From assembly GCA_021847105.1 (NCBI GenBank), contig JAJZUT010000006.1, positions 124,001 through 188,000 of the forward strand: 64,000 bases of DNA, in the 5' to 3' direction. Under the pieces are notes generated by a model. The model saw only the letters and a program-made list of their open reading frames with translations. It was not told the origin of the DNA and searched no databases. Each line of letters opens with the position of its first letter. The stretch's first letter is position 1. Position numbers and translations under genes: made by a program. Shown here one piece after another: positions 35,682 through 44,400 of the stretch. Source of the DNA: Pseudomonadota bacterium. GTDB taxonomy: Bacteria; Pseudomonadota; Gammaproteobacteria; Steroidobacterales; Steroidobacteraceae.

Positions 35682-36551
35682 ATGAAGACAGACCAGTTGC
35701 TTGCGATCGACGTCCACACTCATGCGGAAATATCCTGCCGCGAGCCGGCCGACGAGATGTGGAAGGAGTTTGAAGACGCAGCGAGCCAGTATTTCAAGGC
35801 CGGCCGTCGCCCCACCATCTCGGAGACCATCGCCTACTATCGCGAACGCAAGCTCGGCCTGGTGATGTTCACCGTCGACAGTGAGTTCGAAATGGGCGTG
35901 CGCCGCGTTCCCAATGAGGAGGTGGCCGAGGCTGCACGGGATAACGCTGACATGATGCTCGCATTCGCGAGCATAGATCCGCACAAGGGCAAGCTCGGCG
36001 TTCGTCAGGCCCGCCGCCTGCTCGATGAGTACGGCATGCGCGGCTTCAAATTTCACCCAACGTGCCAGGGCTTTTTTCCCAATGAGCGCATGGCCTATCC
36101 GTTGTACGAACTGATCGCCGAGCGGCGGCTTCCGGCAATCTTCCACACCGGTCACTCCGGCATCGGCACCGGCATGCGCGGCGGCGGCGGACTGCGCCTG
36201 AAATACTCTCAACCCATTCATCTCGACGACGTTGCGGCCGATTTCCCCGACATGACCATCATCCTGGCCCACCCGTCCTGGCCGTGGACCGACGAGGCAC
36301 TGTCGGTCGCGCTTCACAAGCCGAACGTCTACATTGATCTGTCCGGATGGCTGCCGCGGTATTTTCCGCCGCAGATCGTGCGCTACGGAAACAGTCAACT
36401 AAAGCACAAGCTCCTGTTCGGGTCGGATTTCCCGCTGATCTCGCCGGACCGCTGGATCGAGGATTTCCGCGCCGCTGGATTCAAGCCCGAGGTACAGGAA
36501 CTCATCCTGAAGGAAAACGCCATTCGCGCGCTCGGCTTGGGCCGTTCCTGA
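35682..36551 (+). CDS. Amidohydrolase_2 family protein, candidate aryl-beta-ketoacyl-CoA hydrolase
   Basis: 289 residues, metal-dependent TIM barrel of the ACMSD/amidohydrolase_2 group: AIDVHTHAEI (HxH), RGFKFHPTCQGFFPN, AIFHTGHSGIGTGMRGGG, IILAHPSWPW and LFGSDFPLISPDRW (catalytic Asp). Members include decarboxylases and the CouO-type 4-hydroxyphenyl-beta-ketoacyl-CoA hydrolases, which split an aroylacetyl-CoA into the aryl acid and acetyl-CoA. The divergent pairing with a beta-keto-acid:CoA ligase favours the hydrolase role; a decarboxylase remains possible. ATG at 35682 gives MKTDQLLAIDVHTHA, the normal start of the fold. Confidence 0.85.
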   Translation: MKTDQLLAIDVHTHAEISCREPADEMWKEFEDAASQYFKAGRRPTISETIAYYRERKLGLVMFTVDSEFEMGVRRVPNEEVAEAARDNADMMLAFASIDPHKGKLGVRQARRLLDEYGMRGFKFHPTCQGFFPNERMAYPLYELIAERRLPAIFHTGHSGIGTGMRGGGGLRLKYSQPIHLDDVAADFPDMTIILAHPSWPWTDEALSVALHKPNVYIDLSGWLPRYFPPQIVRYGNSQLKHKLLFGSDFPLISPDRWIEDFRAAGFKPEVQELILKENAIRALGLGRS

Positions 36552-36572
36552 GCATCACCGATCAAGAGCCCT

Positions 36573-36609
36573 CCTCGCCTGCCGGTCCGTCACGGACCGG
36601 CAGGCGAGG
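36573..36609. terminator. 18-bp perfect palindrome: bidirectional terminator
   Basis: CCTCGCCTGCCGGTCCGT is followed after one base by its exact complement. It sits between the convergent amidohydrolase (stop 36551) and TonB-receptor (stop 36619) genes and can form a very stable hairpin in both transcripts. Confidence 0.75.
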
Positions 36610-36618
36610 CGCGGCAGC

Positions 36619-39309
36619 CTACTCCATGCTGACCCGCAGCGTCAGATACCACTCACGCGGTGGGTTGTAGTACGCATCGATAAAGCCAGCGGCGTAGTTC
36701 GGCTGACCCGACGTGATGTAACGATCGTTGGTCAGATTCGTGCCACCGAATGCCACGTCGTACCTTCCGGACGGCGAGATGTAGTGCAGCGAAGCAGCCA
36801 GATTGCGCGTGACCGGGCGCCACATCTGCGGCGTGTCCAGCGAGTCGTTGTACATGCTCGTGGTGTAAGTGAACACCGGGATGAAGCGCAGTGCGGCGCC
36901 ACTTTGCAGGAAGTACGTGTACACCGGATCGAAGCTGAACTTCCAGCGCGGCGTCTTCGGCAGCTTCGCCTGCAGCGGCGAGCCGCCGAGACTGATGCTG
37001 CAGCCGGCCAGCTGCCCCCCCGGACACACGGTGGTGCCATCCGGCAGAGCATACTCCGGGATGTTGGTCCCGGGATTGACCGACGTGTAATACGCGTCGA
37101 GGAATGCCGCCGAGCCGTTCAGCTCGAGACCAGAGCCGATCAGAGACTCCGCCTGCAGCTCCCACCCCATGATCCGCGCATTGCCCGCATTGGTGAGCGT
37201 CGGCGAGGCGCCGTGCTGCACATTGAGCTGTATGCTGTTGAAGTCCGTGTCGAATACGTCGGTATCGACGACCAGATGATCGTTGAACCACGTGGACTTC
37301 AGACCGAGTTCCCACGCCTTGGAGGTCTCAGGTCCGTACTCGGCCTGCTTCGGCGAGGTGATGGGGGCCGACACGCGAGTCGTCCAGCCGCCGGCCATGA
37401 ATCCCTTGCTCCAGCTCACGTACGCCATGACATTCGGCGTGAAGTGGTATTGGATGCCTGCGGTCGGATCGAAGATGTGCCACTGCTGCCCGTCCGGGAT
37501 GTTCGGGAAGTAGCGCAGGAACGGCTGACCGGTCGCGACCGGATAGAGCGCCGAGCCCAGCGGGAAGGAGTTCAGGTCGCTCTGTCCGCCGAGGAAATAG
37601 GCCTGCGCATCCGTGTAGCGGCCGCCGAGCGTGAAGCCCCAGTGGCTGGTCGGATCGTAATCGAGGTGAAAGTAGCCCGCGTAATTGACGTTCTCGGCGT
37701 TGTTCGCAACGTCGTACACCTCGAGGATTCCCTCAAACGGCACGTAGTCGTGCACGTAGCCGGACTCCTTGAAGTAGTACAGGCCGGCGACCCAGTTGAG
37801 CTCGTGATGCAGCGAGCTGCCGAGCAGCTGCAGTTCCTGTGAGATCTGCCACTGGTGCTGGGCGTCCGTCACCTGGAACATCGTCTCGGGCGTGCCGTCG
37901 AGCTCGGTGCCGATGCGCCAACGCATCTGCCGGTAGCCGGTGATCGACTTCAGACTGAGGTCATCGCTGAGCTGATAGTCGCCGGTCGCAGAGAACCCGA
38001 ACACGTCGCTGCGCGCGAAATCAGGTCCGACGCCATAAGTCGTATCGATGTTGCCGGTATTGCTCGCGGCTTGACTCAGGTAGATGCGCGGATTGCTCGA
38101 ACCGAGGTACGCCGTGCCCGGATGATTGTTGTAATTGAACGGCCCGGGAGGTCCGCCCACGTACCCCGCCCCGAGCAGCGGTGCGCCGCCAATTGACAGC
38201 CCGGGCACGTGTGCACGCGGTTGCGAGCAGACGCCGCTGAACAGCGCATTGTTCTGCGAGCCCACCGGAAAGGCCGGGCCGACGCCGGGGATGTTGCTGG
38301 CCGCCGCCACCGCTGCCGGCAGCGTCGCGGCATTGTTCCCGATGCACAGGTTGTACATCGTCGAGAACGTCGCCGAGAGCACATTGCCGGAAAATGCGCC
38401 GACCACGACGTTCGGCATGGAAGTCTGGTCCTCGTGGGTCCAGTCGCCGGTGAAGGTATATTTGAACCGCTTGTTGATTAACCACAGGACTTTGCCGCGC
38501 ATCATCGTGATGCCGGTTCCACCGTAGTTGTTGCCGGTCTGGTAACCGGAGGCGGGATAGGCGGTTTGCGGATCGACTACGAAGGGCGTCTGACCGTAGG
38601 GGGAATTGGTTGGATACGGGATGACCTTCTGCCAGCCGTTCTGGTTTTCGCTGCCGAACGTGATCGTCGTGAGCAGCTTGTGCTTGATGATGGGGATGTC
38701 GGCCGTGAAGGACACGTCCCGCCGGTCGTAGCTGCCGCCGGTTGCCTGAGCGATGAAGCGAGTGTGCTCACCGGGCGTGTGGGTGATGATGCTGATCGCA
38801 CCGCCGATGGTGTTCGCGCCGAACAACGTGCCCTGGGGCCCCTTGGCGATTTCGATGCGAGACACGTCGAGCAGATTGACGTTCGCACCCACCGTGCGCG
38901 CCAGGTACACCCCGTCCAGGTAGACCCCGACGGCCGGATTGATATTGATCGCGAAATCGCTCTGCCCGATGCCGCGAATGGACGCGGACAGAACTGAGTT
39001 GTCGCCCGCGAACGGGGCGCCGCCACTCAGCGTGACCCCCGGGGTCTGCGCGGACAGGGAGGCGAGGCTGGTCAGATTTTCCTGCTGCAGCTGATGGCTG
39101 GTGAAGGCCGTGATCGCGATCGGCACGTTCTGGATATTCTGCCGACGCTTCTGGGCGGTCACGACCACTTCGTGCAGCTTGACCTGATGCATGTCAATTG
39201 GCGCCTGTTGCTGTTGCGCAACGGCCGTACCACACGACAGCGACAGACCCAGGCCGCACAGCGCGAGCGGCCGGGTTGCGACGCGCCGTTTGAGTTGCCT
39301 CAGTTTCAT
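36619..39309 (-). CDS. TonB-dependent outer-membrane receptor
   Basis: 896 residues. A signal peptide (MKLRQLKRRVATRPLALCGL, cleavage near AVAQQQ) is followed by a TonB-box-like HEVVVTAQKRRQNIQNVPIA, the plug domain (QTPGVTLSGGAPF, SIRGIGQSDFAININPAVGV, YLDGVYLARTVG, RIEIAKGPQGTLFGANTIGG) and a long beta-barrel. It is of the sphingomonad/Caulobacter type often used for aromatic or oligomeric substrates rather than siderophores; no iron-related gene is nearby. It lies inside the lignin region and divergent from the phosphotransferase/carboxylase operon, so import of a lignin-derived ketone or oligomer is plausible. ATG at 39309 with GGAGGGGG upstream. Confidence 0.93.
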   Translation of the reverse strand: MKLRQLKRRVATRPLALCGLGLSLSCGTAVAQQQQAPIDMHQVKLHEVVVTAQKRRQNIQNVPIAITAFTSHQLQQENLTSLASLSAQTPGVTLSGGAPFAGDNSVLSASIRGIGQSDFAININPAVGVYLDGVYLARTVGANVNLLDVSRIEIAKGPQGTLFGANTIGGAISIITHTPGEHTRFIAQATGGSYDRRDVSFTADIPIIKHKLLTTITFGSENQNGWQKVIPYPTNSPYGQTPFVVDPQTAYPASGYQTGNNYGGTGITMMRGKVLWLINKRFKYTFTGDWTHEDQTSMPNVVVGAFSGNVLSATFSTMYNLCIGNNAATLPAAVAAASNIPGVGPAFPVGSQNNALFSGVCSQPRAHVPGLSIGGAPLLGAGYVGGPPGPFNYNNHPGTAYLGSSNPRIYLSQAASNTGNIDTTYGVGPDFARSDVFGFSATGDYQLSDDLSLKSITGYRQMRWRIGTELDGTPETMFQVTDAQHQWQISQELQLLGSSLHHELNWVAGLYYFKESGYVHDYVPFEGILEVYDVANNAENVNYAGYFHLDYDPTSHWGFTLGGRYTDAQAYFLGGQSDLNSFPLGSALYPVATGQPFLRYFPNIPDGQQWHIFDPTAGIQYHFTPNVMAYVSWSKGFMAGGWTTRVSAPITSPKQAEYGPETSKAWELGLKSTWFNDHLVVDTDVFDTDFNSIQLNVQHGASPTLTNAGNARIMGWELQAESLIGSGLELNGSAAFLDAYYTSVNPGTNIPEYALPDGTTVCPGGQLAGCSISLGGSPLQAKLPKTPRWKFSFDPVYTYFLQSGAALRFIPVFTYTTSMYNDSLDTPQMWRPVTRNLAASLHYISPSGRYDVAFGGTNLTNDRYITSGQPNYAAGFIDAYYNPPREWYLTLRVSME

Positions 39310-39706
39310 AACAGTGATCCCCCTCCGGAACAATTCGCCCCTTGGTGAACTGACTCTATCGGCCGCAGCCGTCCGCGGGCTGGGTTCGGACGGCGCCTCG
39401 CCCGGTCATGCTGCCGGGTTGCGATGGGTCTAGCATTACAGCAACTGAGCCTAGCTCAGCGCGAGTTTCCACTGCGCGGATCACAGCGCAAAGGTTATGA
39501 ACTGGCAGCGCAACCGCGCCGGCGGCTGCACCACGGGTCGATCCCGTTGCGCTGTGGTGCGCGCCGCCCGGGGAACGGGGTGATTAAACTCATCGGCAGC
39601 CGCTGCGCCGAGAAGCGCCGCGGGTCATTGCGATGCCGCCGGGAGTCGTACCATTAACACCACAGTTAAACCCAAAGGGTTTCCGCTGCCGAGTTCGGTC
39701 AAGGTC
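39310..39706. promoter_or_regulatory. Divergent regulatory region between the TonB receptor and the phosphotransferase operon
   Basis: About 400 bases without a gene. Elements seen: CCGTCCG-N11-CGGACGG (39369-39393), CTGAGC-CTA-GCTCAG (39445-39459), a direct repeat CAGCGCAA-N14-CAGCGCAA (39484-39513, 22-base period, AraC-like) and an inverted copy TTGCGCTG at 39547-39554. The AraC gene at 46710 is the likely regulator of the operon. The last part (39653-39706) looks coding in the frame of the next gene. Confidence 0.45.
39484..39513. promoter_or_regulatory. CAGCGCAA direct repeats, candidate AraC operator
   Basis: Two identical octamers 22 bases apart plus an inverted copy about 40 bases further on, 140-220 bases before the operon's first start codon. 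Two helical turns between tandem half-sites fits AraC-family binding. Confidence 0.4.
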
Positions 39707-41476
39707 GTGGCCGGTACCGAACGGGCGCAGGCGGCATACCCCTATACCATCCAGTTCGGCCCCGAGGACGATGGGCGTTTCTGGTTCTACAATTCGATGC
39801 ACTTCCCGGAGCCGATGTCGTGCTTCGATATGGTGACGGCTGAGGCGGCTTACTGCGCACTCGGCGCGGCCAATACGCGCGTGCATTGCCTGCCGACCAC
39901 CCTCGGCATCGATCACAGGATCATCAATGGCCGCGTCTACATCGGCGGCAATGCGGTCACCGATCCGGCCGAGATCGCCCGGCGCACCGAGCAGTTCCAG
40001 AAGCGCGCCTTTTACTACTACGAGAACTGGGAGCGGCTGTACGGCTCGTGGAAGGAGAAGATGCTCGCGCTGATCCGTTCTGCCGAGGCGCTGCCCAGAC
40101 CGGCACTGCCGGAATTCGAGCCGCTCGAGAACGTGCATGCCGGTCGCGGCCTCGCGGCGAACCACACGCTGCTCGAGACCTACCAGAAAACGCTCGAGGG
40201 CTACTTCCGAATGTGGCACCACCACTTCGAATTTCTGCTCCTCGGTTACGGCGCCTATCTCACCTTCTTCGCCTTCTGCAAGCAGGCATTTCCGGAGATC
40301 TCCGATCAGACCATCGCCCGCATGGTGGCGGGCATCGACGCGGAGATCTTCCGCCCCGACGAGGAGCTGCGCCGCCTCGCGCGCCGCGCCGTCGAGCTGC
40401 GGGTGGACGGCCAGTTCCAGGATGGGCTGTCCGCCACCACCATCATCGCCTCACTCGAGCAGGCCGGCCCGGCGGGCGAGGAGTGGCTGCGGGAGCTCGC
40501 CACTTCGCGCGATCCATGGTTCAACATCAACGTCGGCGACGGATTTTATCATTATCACCGCTCCTGGAACGATGACCTGTCGATGCCGTTTGCCGGACTG
40601 CCCGGCTACATCGCCCGCGTCAAGGCCGGCGAGTCACTCGAGCGCCCATTCGAGAAGCTGCAGCAGGAGCGGCGCGAACTGATTGCCGCCTACCGCGAGC
40701 TGTTGAGCTCCGATGAGGAACGGATCGCGTACGACCAGATGATTGAGCTCGCCCATCGCGTCTTTCCGTACGTTGAGGGCCACAAGTTCTACTGCGAGCA
40801 CTGGTACACCAACCTGTTCTTCAACAAGGTGCGAGAATTCGGCGCGCTGCTCGCCGAACATGGATTCTTTGCGGACGCCGAGGATGTCTTTCATCTCACT
40901 CATTACGAGCTCGAGGCCGCGATCATCGACCTGATGAACGCCTGGTCGACCGGCTCGAAGCCGCGCGGCCCCGCGCATTGGCCGCCGCTCGTGGCGGAAC
41001 GGCGCGCGGCGCTCGAGGTCTGGGCTCAACACCCCACCCCGCCGGCGCTGGGACCGGTACCTGAGATCATCGACGATCCGGCCATCGTGATGCTCTGGGG
41101 CATTACCCGCGAGAGCCTCGACACCTGGCTCAACGCCGACGGCAAGGACACCAGTAATGAAATTCGTGGCTTTGCCGCCTCGAACGGTGTCGTTGAGGGT
41201 CCCGCGCGAGTGATCAAGTCGGTCGATGACATCGGCCGGATCCAGTCGGGGGACATTCTGGTCTGCCAGATCACCAACCCCACCTGGGCGCCGATCTTCC
41301 AGAAGATTGCGGGCGCCGTGTCCGATATCGGCGGTTCAATGAGCCATGCGGCGATCGTCGCGCGCGAATTCGGCCTGCCGGCCGTCGTCGGCACGGGCAG
41401 CGCGACGAGCCGCATCAAGGACGGCCAGCGAGTCCGCGTCGATGGCGGGCGCGGCGTCGTTACGGTTCTCGGCTGA
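39707..41476 (+). CDS. PEP-synthase-like phosphotransferase, mobile (swivelling His) subunit; phenylphosphate-synthase/hydroxyarylketone-kinase type
   Basis: At least 589 residues. The C-terminal 100 residues are a PEP-utilising mobile domain with the phosphorylated histidine in GGSMSHAAIVAREFGLPAVV (His547). The first 480 residues (FWFYNSMHFPEP, FYYYENWERLYGSWKEKML, WHHHFEFLLLGYGAYLTFF) are helical and resemble the substrate half of phenylphosphate synthase PpsA. With the next gene it should transfer the beta-phosphate of ATP to a phenolic hydroxyl. The conventional start is GTG at 39707, but upstream codons encode FPLPSSVKVV, which looks like the family N-terminus, so translation may begin at ATT 39653 (GGGAG seven bases before). 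Confidence 0.85.
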   Translation: MAGTERAQAAYPYTIQFGPEDDGRFWFYNSMHFPEPMSCFDMVTAEAAYCALGAANTRVHCLPTTLGIDHRIINGRVYIGGNAVTDPAEIARRTEQFQKRAFYYYENWERLYGSWKEKMLALIRSAEALPRPALPEFEPLENVHAGRGLAANHTLLETYQKTLEGYFRMWHHHFEFLLLGYGAYLTFFAFCKQAFPEISDQTIARMVAGIDAEIFRPDEELRRLARRAVELRVDGQFQDGLSATTIIASLEQAGPAGEEWLRELATSRDPWFNINVGDGFYHYHRSWNDDLSMPFAGLPGYIARVKAGESLERPFEKLQQERRELIAAYRELLSSDEERIAYDQMIELAHRVFPYVEGHKFYCEHWYTNLFFNKVREFGALLAEHGFFADAEDVFHLTHYELEAAIIDLMNAWSTGSKPRGPAHWPPLVAERRAALEVWAQHPTPPALGPVPEIIDDPAIVMLWGITRESLDTWLNADGKDTSNEIRGFAASNGVVEGPARVIKSVDDIGRIQSGDILVCQITNPTWAPIFQKIAGAVSDIGGSMSHAAIVAREFGLPAVVGTGSATSRIKDGQRVRVDGGRGVVTVLG

Positions 41477-41477
41477 C

Positions 41478-42530
41478 ATGAGCGCCATCAGCTGGTTCCC
41501 CGAGGTTGGGCTCGGCGATCGTGCGCGCGTCGGTGGCAAGGGTGGCAGCCTCGGCGAGCTCGTGCGCGCGGGCATCAGCGTTCCGCCCGGCTTTGTGGTC
41601 GCCACCGAGGCGTTCGAGCAGTTCCTGACGGCGCTCGAGGCAGGCGAGCCCGTGCGCGAGCGCATCGAGGCCCTGCCGGCCGATGATCTGCCGGCCATCA
41701 CGGCCTGCTCGCAGGCGCTGCGCAGTCGAATCGAGCAGACGGCGCTGCCAGAGGCTCTGAGTGAACAGATCACGGCGGCACACGCGCAACTGTGTGCCGA
41801 GAGCGCCTCAGGGCCCACACTCGCCGTGGCAGTACGCTCCTCCGCCACGACGGAGGATGCCGCCGACGCCAGTTTCGCCGGGCTGCAGGATACACACCTG
41901 TGGGTGAGGGGCACCCTCGACACCCTGCGCCTGATCCGCAGCTGCTGGGCCAGTCTGTACTCGGTGGAGTCGATCAGCTACCGCCGCCACCGACGGCTTC
42001 CCGAGCAGGGCGTGTCGATGGCCGTGGTGGTGCAGCGTATGGTCGATGCCCGCACCGCCGGGGTGATGTTCACCCGCAGCCCGACCACCGGGGATCGCTC
42101 CGTCATCACCATCGAAGGCGCTTGGGGGCTGGGCTCGGCGGTCGTGGGGGGGGAAGTGACGCCCGACCGCTGGGTCATCGGCAAGATCACCGGTGAGATC
42201 GGCGTGCGGGACATCTCCGACAAGGCGATTCAACATCTGCCGGCGATCTCCGGGGGCATTCGCACCGAACCGGTCGACGATGCGCAGCGGCGCACCCCCT
42301 GCCTCAGCGACGATCAGCTGAGCGCGCTGTGCGCGATCGGCCGCCGCGTCGAGCGTCATTATGGCCGGCCGCAGGACATCGAGTGGGCGATCGAACGCAG
42401 CAGCGGCGAGGTGCTGTTGCTGCAGAGTCGTCCCGAGACCGTCTGGTCATCCCGGGATGCTGGGCCCGTCGCGCGGGCCGCCGGCAACCCTTTCACGCAT
42501 GTCATGTCAATTTTTGGAGGCCGCAGGTGA
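41478..42530 (+). CDS. PEP-synthase N-terminal-like ATP-grasp subunit (phenylphosphate-synthase B type)
   Basis: 350 residues that match only the nucleotide-binding part of PEP synthase: GGKGGSLGELVRAGISVPPG with FVV, VRSSATTEDAADASFAG (ATP site), TAGVMFTRSPTTGD, and the terminal ATP-grasp block DIEWAIERSSGEVLLLQSRP. It lacks the swivelling His and PEP domains, which are supplied by the preceding gene one base upstream. PpsB of Thauera phenylphosphate synthase has the same truncated form and length. Expected role: ATP to AMP plus phosphate, phosphorylating the His of the partner. ATG at 41478; the frame upstream of it is antisense-like noise. Confidence 0.9.
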   Translation: MSAISWFPEVGLGDRARVGGKGGSLGELVRAGISVPPGFVVATEAFEQFLTALEAGEPVRERIEALPADDLPAITACSQALRSRIEQTALPEALSEQITAAHAQLCAESASGPTLAVAVRSSATTEDAADASFAGLQDTHLWVRGTLDTLRLIRSCWASLYSVESISYRRHRRLPEQGVSMAVVVQRMVDARTAGVMFTRSPTTGDRSVITIEGAWGLGSAVVGGEVTPDRWVIGKITGEIGVRDISDKAIQHLPAISGGIRTEPVDDAQRRTPCLSDDQLSALCAIGRRVERHYGRPQDIEWAIERSSGEVLLLQSRPETVWSSRDAGPVARAAGNPFTHVMSIFGGRR

Positions 42531-43036
42531 CGCTCACAGCGCAGGATGTCGCGGATATCACGCGGTTGCTCGAGGAGTCGAGCTTCGATGAACTGTATCT
42601 GGAGCTTGATGGGCTGAAGCTCAGCTTGCGTCGTCAGGGCGCCGGTGGCGCGCCCGCTGCACCTGCCCTCGCCGACTCACCGCCACCGGCCGCTCCACGC
42701 AACGCAGGCCCGGCGCCCGACGTCGCGCCCTCGCCCCAACCGGCGGCCTCCGCGCCATCGGCGCGCACCGCAGCGACCCAGAGCGACGTACAGAGCGTCG
42801 CCGCGCCGCTGCTCGGCACGTTCTACCGCGCCCCCAAGCCCGGCGCCGCGCCGTTCGTCGAGATCGGATCGCAGGTCAAGGAAGACACCGTCATCGGAAT
42901 CATCGAGGTGATGAAGCTGATGAACGCCGTACGGGCCGGCACGTGCGGCATCGTTGCTGAAATCGTGGCGCAGGACGGTGCGCTCGTGGAGTATGGCGAG
43001 GCGCTGGTGCGCATCGACACAACGGGGCAGGCGTGA
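42527..43036 (+). CDS. Biotin carboxyl carrier protein (AccB-like)
   Basis: 169 residues. The N-terminus ITRLLEESSFDELYLELDGL is the AccB dimerisation-like motif, followed by a Pro/Ala-rich linker (about 45-85) and a biotinyl domain with GTFYRAPKPGAAPFVEIGSQ and the biotin-accepting Lys130 in EVMKLMN. The start is GTG at 42527, overlapping the previous stop (GTGA) with TTTTGGAGG seven bases upstream. It carries carboxybiotin between the biotin carboxylase and transferase encoded next. Confidence 0.93.
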   Translation: MTLTAQDVADITRLLEESSFDELYLELDGLKLSLRRQGAGGAPAAPALADSPPPAAPRNAGPAPDVAPSPQPAASAPSARTAATQSDVQSVAAPLLGTFYRAPKPGAAPFVEIGSQVKEDTVIGIIEVMKLMNAVRAGTCGIVAEIVAQDGALVEYGEALVRIDTTGQA

Positions 43037-44400
43037 CGATCAAACGGATTCTCATCGCCAACCGGGGCGAGATCGCCGCACGCATCATCCGCACATGCCG
43101 CCTGCTCGGCATCGAAACCGTGCTGGCGGCCTCGAGCGCGGATCGACACTCCGTGCCGGCACGTCTGGCCGACCGCACGCTGTGCATCGGACCGGCGCGC
43201 TCGACCGAGAGCTATCTGCAGGTGGGAACGATCGTGCAGGCGGCACTCGGCGTACGGGCCGATGCGATTCATCCAGGTTATGGCTTTCTCTCCGAGCGCG
43301 CCGCACTCGCCCGCGCGTGTGAGGAGAACGGCATCATTTTCATCGGCCCCACGGCCGAGCAGATCGCCTCGGTCGGCGATAAGCTGCGCGCGCGCAGCGA
43401 GGCGCAGGCCGCCGACGTCCCAGTCGTACCGGGCGGTGCCGTCGAGGACCTGGAGGATGCCATGACGCTCGCCGTGCGTCTCGGCGCGCCGCTGCTGGTC
43501 AAAGCAGTCGGCGGTGGTGGCGGGCGCGGCATGAAACGCATCGAGGACGTCACGGAACTGCCGCAGGCCGTGCAGCTCGCCGCCTCGGAAGCCGGCGTCG
43601 CCTTCGGCGATGCACGGCTGTATCTGGAACGCTTCGTGACCGGCGGGCGCCACATTGAAGTGCAGGTACTCGGCGATGGCGCCGGACGAGTGATTCACCT
43701 CGGGGAGCGGGACTGCTCCGTGCAACGGCGTTACCAGAAACTGATCGAGGAAACACCCGCGCCAAATCTGTCCGCGTCCCTGCGTGAACGACTGCATGCC
43801 GCCGCCGTGCGCTTTGCCGAACGCCTCGCCTACCGCGGAGCGGGGACCGTGGAGTTCCTGGTCGATCCTGCACGCGATGCATTCTATTTTCTCGAAATGA
43901 ATGCCCGTATTCAGGTCGAGCACCCGGTCACCGAGGCGGTCACCGGCATCGACCTGATCGCAGAGCAGATCGCCATTGCCGACGGTGCAGGCCTGCGAAT
44001 TCGCCAGGAGCAAATCACCTGGCAGGGCTGCGCACTCGAGTGCCGCGTGAACGCGGAGGATCCCGCGCGCGATTTCCAACCCAGCCCCGGCCGCGTGGCT
44101 ACGGTGCGGTGGCCGGCTGGTGAGGGCATTCGCGTCGACACACACATCGAGGCCGGCTCGCAAGTGCCCCCGTTCTACGACTCGCTGCTCGCCAAGATCA
44201 TCGCACACGCGCCAAACCGCACCGCCGCCCTGATGCGCATGCGTCAGGCACTCATCGCGGCCCAGGTCACCGGGATCAGTACCAATCTGACTTTGCACCA
44301 GGACATTCTCGCCGACGCGCAATTCCAGGCCGGAGGCGTGGATACGGGCTTTCTCACCCGGTACCTGCAGCGTTCGGACACGGGAGCCGCTCATGGCTGA
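43033..44400 (+). CDS. Biotin carboxylase subunit (AccC-like)
   Basis: 455 residues, complete biotin carboxylase: ILIANRGEIAARIIRTCR, HPGYGFLSERAALARAC, ATP-grasp Gly-rich loop KAVGGGGGRGMKRI, ERDCSVQRRYQKLIEETPAP and FLEMNARIQVEHPVTEAVTG with FDLI-type end GIDLI. It carboxylates the biotin of the carrier with bicarbonate and ATP. Since the neighbouring transferase is not an AccA/AccD type, this is a dedicated second copy rather than the fatty-acid enzyme. Start GTG at 43033, overlapping the carrier stop (GTGA). Confidence 0.94.
   Translation: MTIKRILIANRGEIAARIIRTCRLLGIETVLAASSADRHSVPARLADRTLCIGPARSTESYLQVGTIVQAALGVRADAIHPGYGFLSERAALARACEENGIIFIGPTAEQIASVGDKLRARSEAQAADVPVVPGGAVEDLEDAMTLAVRLGAPLLVKAVGGGGGRGMKRIEDVTELPQAVQLAASEAGVAFGDARLYLERFVTGGRHIEVQVLGDGAGRVIHLGERDCSVQRRYQKLIEETPAPNLSASLRERLHAAAVRFAERLAYRGAGTVEFLVDPARDAFYFLEMNARIQVEHPVTEAVTGIDLIAEQIAIADGAGLRIRQEQITWQGCALECRVNAEDPARDFQPSPGRVATVRWPAGEGIRVDTHIEAGSQVPPFYDSLLAKIIAHAPNRTAALMRMRQALIAAQVTGISTNLTLHQDILADAQFQAGGVDTGFLTRYLQRSDTGAAHG

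Noticed and set aside
42527-44400. AccB-AccC pair as housekeeping acetyl-CoA carboxylase genes
   Set aside because: They are coupled to a pyruvate-carboxylase-type transferase and to the phosphotransferase genes, with no accA/accD; a dedicated catabolic carboxylase fits better.
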